64,000 bases of DNA from Treponema sp. (GTDB lineage: Bacteria; Spirochaetota; Spirochaetia; Treponematales; Treponemataceae): assembly GCA_017550685.1 (NCBI GenBank), contig JAFZOJ010000034.1:62001-126000 (forward strand), read 5' to 3'. Position 1 is the first letter of the stretch; each line of letters starts with the position of its first letter. The position numbers and the translations under genes were made by a program. The notes under the pieces were generated by a model, which did not search any database, was not told the origin of the DNA, and worked only from the letters and a program-made list of their open reading frames with translations. Positions 33,566 through 41,040 of this stretch are shown here, piece after piece.

Positions 33566-35407
33566 TTATTCAACCGTTACCGATTTTGCCAGATTTCTTG
33601 GTTTATCAGGATCATTTCCGCGCTGAACGGCACAATAATAGGCAAAAAGCTGGGCCGGAATGATAGAAAGAATAGAAATAAAGGCTTCTTCGGTAGATGG
33701 AATTGAAATTACGGTGTCGGCACTTTCGCCAAAGCTATTTGTTTCATCCTGTGTGATTACAAGGGTTGCTGCACCGCGTGATTTAACTTCTACAATGTTA
33801 CTCTTGAGCTTGTCAAACAGGGCACGGCTTGTGGCTGTGGCAACAACCAGGGTCATTCGGTCTATGAGCGCAATTGGTCCGTGCTTAAGTTCTCCTGCGG
33901 CAAAAGCTTCGGAGTGCATGTAGCTTACTTCCTTAAGCTTAAGGGCACATTCAAGACTGGTTGCGCTGTCATACTGGCGGCCAATGTAGAATACCTTTTC
34001 CTTGTTAAAGTTCTGGGAAGCAAATTTCTGAACTGCAGACTGGTTGTCCAGGATAGTCTGTGCTTTTTCAGGAATAGATTCCAGCTCGTCAAGCAGGCGG
34101 TGATATTCTTTGTCATCAAGATTTCCACGAAGATGTGCCATTTTCAAAGCAAGCAGGCTAAGGCACATAAGCTGGGTTGTATAAGCCTTGGTAGAAGCAA
34201 CTGCAATTTCCGGACCGGCCCAGGTGTAAATAACATCATCGGCTTCGCGGCTTACAGTAGAACCAACACAGTTTGTAATTGCAATAATGCGGGCTCCTGC
34301 CTGTTTTGCAAGTCGCAGGGCTGCAAGGGTGTCGGCAGTTTCGCCACTCTGGCTAATTACAATAAAAATGTCGTTTTTATACAAAATAGGATTGCGGTAA
34401 CGGAACTCGCTGGCAAAATCAACAACAACAGGAATGCGGGCCAGCTGTTCAAATGCGTACTTGGCTACAGCACCGGCGTGATAAGCAGTACCACAGGCAG
34501 TAATGACAATGCGTCCGGCATTTTTCCAGTCATCGCCAAAGTTTACTTCATCAAACTTAATGTCTACGTTTTTGTTGTTTTCTTTTACAAGGCGTGGACG
34601 CAGGGTGTCGTTCAAGGCTTTTGGCTGCTCGTAGATTTCCTTGAGCATAAAGTGAGCATAGCCGCCCTTTTCTGCAGAAGAAATATCCCAGTCTACATGG
34701 TAAGGCTCTTTGATTACCTTTTCGCCTTCGTCGGTAAACAAGTCTACGTGATCGTTATAAAGAACGGCAAGTTCTTTCTGGTCCAGGAAGTATACGTCGC
34801 GGGTATATTCAAGTACGGCCGGAACATCGCTGGCAATAAAGTTTTCGCCCTGACCAAGACCAATGATGAGCGGACTTTCTTTACGGGCAGCAATAAGGCG
34901 GTCTGGATAATCTTTGCATACAACACCAAGAGCATAGCTTCCTTCCAGCTTGTGAATGGCCTTAATAACTGCGCCAAAAATGTCAGGAGTCTGCTCGTAG
35001 TAATAGTTTACAAGGTGAGCAATAACTTCGGTATCTGTCTGGCTGCGGAAAACAATTCCCTGAGCCTGGAGCCAGCTTTTAAGCTCCATATAATTTTCGA
35101 TAATTCCGTTATGAACAATTGCAATGGAACCGCTTACGTTTGTCTGAGGATGTGCGTTTACATCGCTTGGTTCACCGTGAGTTGCCCAGCGTGTATGACC
35201 AATACCAAGCGAACCCTTGATTGTTTCGTCGGCAATTTTTTCTTCAAGAAATTTGAGGGCACCCTTTGCCTTGCGGACAACAATATCTTCGCCGTCAAAA
35301 ACTGCAATTCCGGCACTGTCGTATCCGCGATACTCAAGCTTTTTAAGAGCATTTATAAGTACAGGTGTTGCTTCTTTTTGTCCAATATATCCTACGATTC
35401 CACACAT
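33566..35407 (-). CDS. glmS: Glutamine-fructose-6-phosphate aminotransferase
   Basis: A 613-residue GlmS that makes glucosamine-6-phosphate for peptidoglycan and lipopolysaccharide-type precursors. The N-terminal glutaminase begins MCGIVGYIG with the catalytic Cys2. HTRWATHGEPSDVNAHPQ and HNGIIENY follow. Two SIS domains have SQSGETADTLAAL and a conserved C-terminus ending NLAKSVTVE. Length is standard. AGGAG precedes the ATG, and guaA lies 12 bases upstream in the same direction, so the two glutamine-using enzymes form an operon. Confidence 0.97.
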   Translation of the reverse strand: MCGIVGYIGQKEATPVLINALKKLEYRGYDSAGIAVFDGEDIVVRKAKGALKFLEEKIADETIKGSLGIGHTRWATHGEPSDVNAHPQTNVSGSIAIVHNGIIENYMELKSWLQAQGIVFRSQTDTEVIAHLVNYYYEQTPDIFGAVIKAIHKLEGSYALGVVCKDYPDRLIAARKESPLIIGLGQGENFIASDVPAVLEYTRDVYFLDQKELAVLYNDHVDLFTDEGEKVIKEPYHVDWDISSAEKGGYAHFMLKEIYEQPKALNDTLRPRLVKENNKNVDIKFDEVNFGDDWKNAGRIVITACGTAYHAGAVAKYAFEQLARIPVVVDFASEFRYRNPILYKNDIFIVISQSGETADTLAALRLAKQAGARIIAITNCVGSTVSREADDVIYTWAGPEIAVASTKAYTTQLMCLSLLALKMAHLRGNLDDKEYHRLLDELESIPEKAQTILDNQSAVQKFASQNFNKEKVFYIGRQYDSATSLECALKLKEVSYMHSEAFAAGELKHGPIALIDRMTLVVATATSRALFDKLKSNIVEVKSRGAATLVITQDETNSFGESADTVISIPSTEEAFISILSIIPAQLFAYYCAVQRGNDPDKPRNLAKSVTVE

Positions 35408-35419
35408 AATTATCTCCTA

Positions 35420-37342
35420 TTACTCCCATCCAAACGTAGCAGGTGGTTTGTTTGTAGCGTCAAAATAAAGAGCATCTACAAATGGCAGTGCTGCAATCTG
35501 ATGAACAATTTCGTTGAGCAGATCAGGAGGCAGCATTGCAAAACGGGCAGTCATTACATCTTCGCTGATTACAGGGCGCAGAACAAAGGTTGCTCTGTCC
35601 GGTGCACTTGCGTAAGGTAAAATTATAGTAAGGTGCTGGAAAATTTTACTGTACCAGCCCGATTTATGAAGTTCTGTAAGAACAATATTATCAACCTCGC
35701 GCAGCTGATCCAGGCGTCGGCGGTCGCAGTAACCCTGCTGAATTTTCAGGTCGCTGTCGGCAACATCCGGCTTCTGGTAAAGTTTAATGCAGGTGCGGTT
35801 GATATACTTTGCGCTGTTTGTAATTGTACTTGAACAGGCTTCCAGCTTTTCGCGTTTTTCCGGGATGTGATAAAAACCGGTACATTGTGGTCCCTGAGGC
35901 TCTCGAAGGGGCGCTTCACCTTCAAACGTCAGCAGAGCCGGGAAGCGGTATGTTCTGAAGTCTCCCTGAACACCCACAGAGCGTACAGGAAGAATGCTGC
36001 GTTTAAGACCGGCAGTGCATTTTTCACAGAACATGTCGAGTTTAATATCGTCAAGCTCTTTCTGAGCAAGTTCCAGTTCCTGTTTGTCTTTGTCACTTAC
36101 AGTTCCATCACTGCAAAGTACGTTTATGCTAAGCCCAGGACCCGGGAACGGATGGCGCATAACAAGTTCATCAGGAAGACCAAGCTTGTGACCTATGGCA
36201 CGAACCTCGTCCTTGTAAAGGTCGCGTACAGGTTCAATAATGAGCCCCTTGGCAATAAGGTCTTGAATACCCTGAACCCTGTTGTGATGTGTTTTGATTG
36301 TGTGGCTGTTTTTAGTTCCTCCGGATTCAATGATATCCGGATAGAGGGTGCCCTGTGCGAGCATCCATTTTTCAGGATCCAGATGCTGGGCTTCTACAAC
36401 ACGGTCGCGGACTGTAATAAAGTTTTCGCCCACTGCCATACGTTTTTTCTGTGGGTCAGTTAGTCCTGCAACAGCTGCCAGGAAGCTTTCGCTTGCATCT
36501 TCGGTAATAAAGTTTGTCATGCCAAACTTTTTGTAGGCAGCAGCAACATTGGCACTTTCGTTTTTGCGCATAAAGCCGTTGTCTATATGTAAGCCGAGTA
36601 CACGGTCCTGACCCAGGGCCTTGTTAAGCAGTGCAAATGTAATTGTTGAATCTACACCACCGCTAAGGAAGAGCAGAACATTTTTGTCGCCGGCTTCTTT
36701 TTTAATGTTATCAAGAATGAACTGGAGTACAGTATCCTGATCCCAGTTTTTTTCCATTCCGCAATAGTCTGCAAAGTTCTGAAAAATCTGATTTCCGCAA
36801 GGAGTATCTTTTACTTCGCAATGGAACTGTAAAGAAAAACGCTTTTTATCAAGATTTTGTGTTGCCGCAAAAGGACAGTCTTTGGTAGAGCCCACAACTT
36901 CAAAGCCGTCTCCAAGCTCTAAAACTCCATCCTGGTGGCTCATCCAGACCTGCTGTTCCCCGTCAATATTTTTGAAGAGCGGACACTTTGCACCGGCGCC
37001 GTTCATTCCATCGGCAAACTTAAGGGTTGCAAAACCAAACTCCCCGACAGGAGCCTTTCCAACCTTGCCGTTGTAGCCGGTCTGAACAATATAGTGACCA
37101 TAGCAAAGTCCAAGAATAGGAACAGGCAGCTTGAGAATGTCACTGTTGAATTCCGGGGCGTCATCATCATAAACCGAAGAAGGACCTCCCGAAAAAACAA
37201 CACCGCGTGCATTTTCAAAAACATCGAGTGTGGCTGTAGGCAATGCTATTTCTGAATAGTAACCAAGCATACGGAATCGCTTGGCAATAAGGTGGGCATA
37301 CTGTGAACCAAAATCCAATACGACAATTTTTTCGCGTTTCAT
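35420..37342 (-). CDS. guaA: GMP synthase (glutamine-hydrolysing), long form
   Basis: A 640-residue GuaA that converts XMP to GMP. The class I glutaminase domain has FSGGPSSVYDD and the nucleophile in LGLCYGHYIVQ. The ATP pyrophosphatase domain has the P-loop LFLSGGVDSTI. The C-terminal region is longer than in the E. coli enzyme (about 525) and resembles the extended type, as in human GMPS (PVRSVGVQGDFRTYRF). A family-B palindrome at 35887-35911 is read in frame within that extension as APLREPQGP. Minus-strand TATAAT (37349-37354) ends six bases before the ATG; no Shine-Dalgarno is present. Confidence 0.96.
   Translation of the reverse strand: MKREKIVVLDFGSQYAHLIAKRFRMLGYYSEIALPTATLDVFENARGVVFSGGPSSVYDDDAPEFNSDILKLPVPILGLCYGHYIVQTGYNGKVGKAPVGEFGFATLKFADGMNGAGAKCPLFKNIDGEQQVWMSHQDGVLELGDGFEVVGSTKDCPFAATQNLDKKRFSLQFHCEVKDTPCGNQIFQNFADYCGMEKNWDQDTVLQFILDNIKKEAGDKNVLLFLSGGVDSTITFALLNKALGQDRVLGLHIDNGFMRKNESANVAAAYKKFGMTNFITEDASESFLAAVAGLTDPQKKRMAVGENFITVRDRVVEAQHLDPEKWMLAQGTLYPDIIESGGTKNSHTIKTHHNRVQGIQDLIAKGLIIEPVRDLYKDEVRAIGHKLGLPDELVMRHPFPGPGLSINVLCSDGTVSDKDKQELELAQKELDDIKLDMFCEKCTAGLKRSILPVRSVGVQGDFRTYRFPALLTFEGEAPLREPQGPQCTGFYHIPEKREKLEACSSTITNSAKYINRTCIKLYQKPDVADSDLKIQQGYCDRRRLDQLREVDNIVLTELHKSGWYSKIFQHLTIILPYASAPDRATFVLRPVISEDVMTARFAMLPPDLLNEIVHQIAALPFVDALYFDATNKPPATFGWE
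35887..35911. repeat. Family-B palindrome inserted in frame in guaA
   Basis: An element with GGTCCCTGAGGCTCTCGAAG core, nearly identical to the intergenic copy at 47831-47858. In guaA it is translated on the minus strand as part of GEAPLREPQGPQCT, a proline-rich loop in the C-terminal dimerisation region. Confidence 0.8.
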
Positions 37343-37395
37343 AATAAGATTATAGTGAAAATGATTTTTTTTAGGAAGATTTTTAACGTGGTTAA

Positions 37396-37433
37396 TAAAA
37401 AAAAAGCGCAGCCCCTTTTGAAAGAAGCTGCGC
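37396..37433 (-). terminator. Rho-independent terminator
   Basis: Arms GCGCAGC (37406-37412) and GCTGCGC (37427-37433) with a 14-base loop, followed on the minus strand by a run of nine T. It ends the small exported-protein gene whose stop is at 37460. Confidence 0.85.
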
Positions 37434-37459
37434 CTTATAAAATTGTCTGATATGAAAAA

Positions 37460-37828
37460 TTATTTCATTTTAATGGCAACGCTGTAGTCTTCGTCGGTCC
37501 AGTCAGGATTAACAATCATATCAATATCTGTGCTCAGAGAAACACCCTTTGTGAAAGAATAAGCGCGTTCTGTATCCGGACAGTAGAAAGTGATTGTAAC
37601 ACCCTTAGTTCCGGCATCTACCTTAAAGTTTTTGATGTTAGACTCGTTAAAGTCATAAACCTTTTCGCCTGAGCTTGAGATAGAAAGAACAATGTGTCCA
37701 TCTGCAGAGAATGTCCAGTCTGCATCCCATTTTGCATCCTTCCAGGTTCCTTTGATTCCACCAAGGTCAAGAGCAAAAAGACCTGTTGTCATTACGGCAA
37801 GAACGATGAGTGCAAATAATTTTTTCAT
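37460..37828 (-). CDS. Small exported protein
   Basis: A 122-residue protein with a clear signal peptide (MKKLFALIVLAVMTTGLFA). The mature part starts LDLGGIKGTWKDAKWDADWT and is beta-rich, resembling the G-x-W start of lipocalin-like small proteins. There is no lipobox, so it is probably periplasmic. No family is recognised. The ATG at 37828 has AGGAG at proper distance; an upstream in-frame ATG lacks both. It is a single-gene unit with its own terminator. Confidence 0.7.
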   Translation of the reverse strand: MKKLFALIVLAVMTTGLFALDLGGIKGTWKDAKWDADWTFSADGHIVLSISSSGEKVYDFNESNIKNFKVDAGTKGVTITFYCPDTERAYSFTKGVSLSTDIDMIVNPDWTDEDYSVAIKMK

Positions 37829-37988
37829 AAGAAAACTCCTGTGATTAAAAACTACGTACCAAAAAAGCACGTGTAAGAATGATTATAACACCGTTTTGTT
37901 GATAATACTACTTTTTTTCATTATTTGTAGAGAAATCTGCAATCTTTTAAAAAATGCCATGTTATAATTTTACCCATAGGAGTTTGAT

Positions 37989-39785
37989 ATGCATTACAAA
38001 AACTTTAAAACCGTAACTTATTGTGTTGCCGGATGGGTAAATCACATTACAGAAAAAGATTTGCGCGAGCAGACTGAATGGCTTCAAAAATATGTGGGAA
38101 TAGATAAGATTTATCTGGAAACCTACCGCGACGAGTTTGCAAAAAAAGAGCAGCTTGATATGGTTAAGCGCGTTATGGCAGATTACGGAATTGAAGTTTC
38201 CGGCGGAATTACAACGGTTACTCCGGATTTGAATGAAACAGATAAAAAACGTCAGCGTCTGTTCAATACCTTCTGTTACTGCAACGAACCTATGCGTGCA
38301 CGGCTCAAGGAAGTGAGTGAATATACTGCACAGAACTTTGACGAATTTATAATTGACGATTTCTTTTTTACACAGTGTCAGTGCGAGGATTGTATCCGCG
38401 AAAAAGGGGAGCGCTCCTGGGAAGAATTCCGTCTTGCAAAAATGATGGAGGTTTCCCGCGACCTGATTATTGGTCCTGCAAAAAAAGTGAACCCGAAAAT
38501 TCACATCATTATAAAATATCCTAACTGGCGCGAAAGCTTTGCACAAACCGGATACAACCCGGGACAGCAGCGAGAAATTTTTGATTCAATTTATACCGGT
38601 ACTGAGACCCGTCATGGTGCTCAGACAGACCAGCATCTTCCTCGATATTTAAGTTATTCACTTATGCGATATTTTGAAAGTGTTGCTCCTGGACGTAACG
38701 GCGGCGGCTGGTTTGATAATTTTGACTGCGACAGAATTGATACGTATCTTGAGCAGGCATATCTTACAGCCTTTGCAAAACCAAAGGAAATGATGATGTT
38801 CTGCTGGCCTTCTCTTGTGAATAATAAACGTTCTACTCCGCTAGGATTTATGTATGAACGGCTGGATGCAATTGTGGGGCAGCTTGGAAATCCTGTGGGA
38901 TTAAAAGTATACATTCCGTTTAATTCTAAGGGAGAAGACCATTTAGAAGATTTCCTTGGCATGGCAGGAATTCCTATGGAACCGGTTTGTGATTTCCCGG
39001 AGTATGATGAAGGGGCTGGTGCTGCAGGATGCAAGGTTATGGTAACAGCCGCTTCTTTAAAAGACGAAAAGATTCTGGAAAAAATAGAAACTTTTGCAGC
39101 AGCCGGTGGAAACGTAATTGCTACAGCAGGTTTTATAATCGGAGCTCTGCAGAAAAATCCGGAGCAGCTTGGTAAACTAACGAGTGTTAGTTATACAAAC
39201 CGCACTCTTACTGCAGATGAATTCCAGTGTGCCTGTGCAAGCCCAATGGGAAAGAATTATATCAAAACTGCCGGGCCGATCACCTACCGTCTGCTTGAAC
39301 ACAGAAACAATGCAACCTGGTCTGTAATGAATGCGGGCCATGGCGAATATCATGAAAGCATTTTGTGCTATGACACTTACGGCAAGGGAAGGCTTACAAT
39401 TGTTAATCTGCCAGAAATGCCTTCTAAAATTTATGAGCTTCCATCTCAAGTTTTAACTCAGATCCGACGCGAACTTAATTCAAACGGAATCTGGATAGAC
39501 GGCGGGGCAGGAGTTTCTCTGTTTACCTATGACAACAAAACCTTTGGACTTTATTGCCACATCTGGGACGGCTGCGTGCCTTGTGAATTTATGGTTCATG
39601 TAAAGGGACAGGCAAAGCAGCTCAAACGCATTAGCGACGGAACTCCGGTAATGCCTTGGAACAGACTTCCTATGGAGCCGGTTTATTCAAGGCAGCTTAA
39701 TCCAATGAAGCCGGAAGAAGGAATTGAAACAGCATTTTATGTACGAATCCAGCCGGGAGATTTCTGCTTTTTTGAGATACAATGA
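37989..39785 (+). CDS. Glycoside-hydrolase-like TIM-barrel protein of unknown specificity
   Basis: A 598-residue cytoplasmic protein. The first 350 residues look like a (beta/alpha)8 barrel: DKIYLETYRDEF, EVSGGITTV, FDEFIIDDFFFTQCQCEDC and HIIIKYPNW. The acidic FIIDDFFF strand followed by CxCxxC resembles the catalytic strand and cysteine cluster of some glycoside hydrolases. A glutaminase-like (GATase1) region follows (VMVTAASL, AAAGGNVIATAG), as in GH42-type beta-galactosidases, then a beta domain. I cannot place it in a named family. No signal peptide; GGAG precedes the ATG. Confidence 0.55.
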   Translation: MHYKNFKTVTYCVAGWVNHITEKDLREQTEWLQKYVGIDKIYLETYRDEFAKKEQLDMVKRVMADYGIEVSGGITTVTPDLNETDKKRQRLFNTFCYCNEPMRARLKEVSEYTAQNFDEFIIDDFFFTQCQCEDCIREKGERSWEEFRLAKMMEVSRDLIIGPAKKVNPKIHIIIKYPNWRESFAQTGYNPGQQREIFDSIYTGTETRHGAQTDQHLPRYLSYSLMRYFESVAPGRNGGGWFDNFDCDRIDTYLEQAYLTAFAKPKEMMMFCWPSLVNNKRSTPLGFMYERLDAIVGQLGNPVGLKVYIPFNSKGEDHLEDFLGMAGIPMEPVCDFPEYDEGAGAAGCKVMVTAASLKDEKILEKIETFAAAGGNVIATAGFIIGALQKNPEQLGKLTSVSYTNRTLTADEFQCACASPMGKNYIKTAGPITYRLLEHRNNATWSVMNAGHGEYHESILCYDTYGKGRLTIVNLPEMPSKIYELPSQVLTQIRRELNSNGIWIDGGAGVSLFTYDNKTFGLYCHIWDGCVPCEFMVHVKGQAKQLKRISDGTPVMPWNRLPMEPVYSRQLNPMKPEEGIETAFYVRIQPGDFCFFEIQ

Positions 39786-39816
39786 CGAAATCTTTTTTAT
39801 GTGTTAAACTTTTCTC

Positions 39817-40299
39817 ATGAAAAAAACAAATGCAATGCGTATTCTTGATGGGCTTGGAATTAACTACGAAGCTGCAGAATACGAGGATGACGGTGAACAC
39901 GAACTTGCAAAAGGTGCAGCCCTGCGTATGTCAGAAAAGCTTGGGGTTGCGCCTGAAACTGTTTTTAAAACCATTGTAATGCGTACCGAGACAAAAGAAA
40001 TCTGTGTTTTCTGTCAGAGTGCCGTAAGCGAAATCAATCTTAAAAAAGCAAGGCAGGCAGCGGGCTGTAAGGAAATTGGTCCTGTGCGTCCGGAAGAACT
40101 GCTTGGGCTTACAGGATACATTCGTGGCGGATGCACTCCAATTGGCATGAAAAAACAGTTCCGCACTTTTATTGATGAGACTGTCATTCTGCATGATAAG
40201 GTTTGTATAAGCGGCGGGCAGCGCGGGGTACAGATAAAGCTGGCTCCCGATGATTTGATCCGTGCCGTTAATGCAACGGTTTGCGATTTAGAGTTATAG
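39817..40299 (+). CDS. ybaK: Cys-tRNA(Pro)/Cys-tRNA(Cys) deacylase YbaK
   Basis: A 160-residue YbaK/EbsC-type editing enzyme that hydrolyses cysteine mischarged on tRNA-Pro. The ordering of conserved pieces is typical: an N-terminal NAMRILDGLGINYE, ETVFKTIVMRT with the substrate-binding Lys-Thr, the GYIRGGCTPIGMKK loop and the terminal ISGGQRGVQIKLAPDDL. The length is standard. It would act in trans alongside proS, which is about 8 kb away. No Shine-Dalgarno is seen; TAAACT ends six bases before the ATG. Confidence 0.92.
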   Translation: MKKTNAMRILDGLGINYEAAEYEDDGEHELAKGAALRMSEKLGVAPETVFKTIVMRTETKEICVFCQSAVSEINLKKARQAAGCKEIGPVRPEELLGLTGYIRGGCTPIGMKKQFRTFIDETVILHDKVCISGGQRGVQIKLAPDDLIRAVNATVCDLEL

Positions 40300-40329
40300 A
40301 ATTATCACTATATTTTCTTTATAATTTAG

Positions 40330-40492
40330 GCGTGTATTTCAATGGAATCCGGTGAAAGGCCGGAGCTGAGTGCGCAACTGTATGATGATTTATAAAAACC
40401 TGTTTACAATCACTGAGGCCAGATTCTGCGGCTTTGGGAAGATTTGGTTTTTTGCACGATAAAGTGCGGTCGTCGAGTCAGGAAACTTTGGT
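40330..40492 (+). promoter_or_regulatory. Cobalamin (B12) riboswitch
   Basis: Core landmarks in order: GAATCCGGTGAAAGGCCGGA (40345-40364), GCTGAGTGCGCAACTGTA, a variable region, CACTGAGGCCAGATTC, GGGAAGA, and a B12-box-like GAGTCAGGAAACTTTGG (40475-40491). These correspond to the conserved sequence blocks of cobalamin aptamers. A TATAAT box lies at 40320-40325. A terminator-like hairpin follows, and the regulated genes are a lipoprotein and a TonB-dependent receptor. Confidence 0.9.
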
Positions 40493-40498
40493 ACACGT

Positions 40499-40546
40499 TT
40501 ACAGGCTGGCCCTGTAACACTGCTCTTGTGGGCGGTGAACTTTTTT
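40499..40546 (+). terminator. Riboswitch expression platform with terminator hairpin
   Basis: Two adjacent stems: TTACAGG/CCTGTAA (40499-40517), then CACTGC/GCGGTG (40518-40537) followed by six T (40541-40546). The second is a candidate Rho-independent terminator, formed when B12 is bound, although a translation-level switch is not excluded. Confidence 0.55.
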
Positions 40547-40587
40547 AATTTTTGGGTTCTGCGCAATTTCGGAATCCGGAGACCTTT

Positions 40588-41031
40588 ATGAAAAACAATT
40601 CTTTTTCTCGTTTAAAACTGGCTGCAGTGCTGGTTTGTTTTGTATGTGCCTGTGCATTGTTTACAGGATGTGGTCCAAAGACTAAGCCGGCTTCTGTTTA
40701 TGGAACATGGAAGAGTGAATTTACAGGTGGTCACGATAGTTATGTGATAACAACAGACACAATTACTTATGAATCTGAATATACAGGATATCCTCCGTTT
40801 ACTTGGGAAGGTTCTGTAGTTGAAGTAACAGATTCATATATTTACATCAAAAAGAGTGACAATAAATATTATTGTACAAGTTATAAAAATCTTACAGAAG
40901 AATCTTGTTCCTTCGCAGATGCATATAAAGATGGTGGAAAGGATAATACTGATACCTTGGACGAAGCCAAAACAGAATTTACTGTTGAAAACGGATATTA
41001 CGGTAGATACGGCGAATACAAACGCCAGTAA
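40588..41031 (+). CDS. Riboswitch-controlled lipoprotein, candidate B12-uptake accessory
   Basis: A 147-residue lipoprotein: signal peptide, then lipobox LFTGC near residue 26. The mature part is beta-rich and acidic (VYGTWKSEFTGGHDSYVITT, EVTDSYIYIKKSD), the start resembling lipocalin-like small lipoproteins. It lies directly between the B12 riboswitch and a TonB-dependent receptor, nine bases before the latter, so it probably helps capture or transfer corrinoids, as BtuG/BtuH-type surface lipoproteins do in Bacteroides. No sequence similarity to those is claimed. The ATG at 40588 has GGAG upstream; an earlier TTG lies at the riboswitch edge. Confidence 0.72.
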   Translation: MKNNSFSRLKLAAVLVCFVCACALFTGCGPKTKPASVYGTWKSEFTGGHDSYVITTDTITYESEYTGYPPFTWEGSVVEVTDSYIYIKKSDNKYYCTSYKNLTEESCSFADAYKDGGKDNTDTLDEAKTEFTVENGYYGRYGEYKRQ

Positions 41032-41040
41032 CTTTCTTTC

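Noticed and set aside
33881..35620. Open reading frame of about 580 codons on the plus strand opposite glmS
   Set aside because: It lies antisense to a certain glmS gene and its translation is a Cys/Asn/Phe-rich shadow with no domain; several similar long antisense frames exist opposite aspS, htpG and the GH120 gene.
39175..39197. Second AACTAAC/GTTAGTT palindrome like the TetR operator
   Set aside because: It lies inside the coding sequence of the GH-like gene, away from any promoter; twelve of sixteen core positions match, but chance plus codon constraint explains it adequately.
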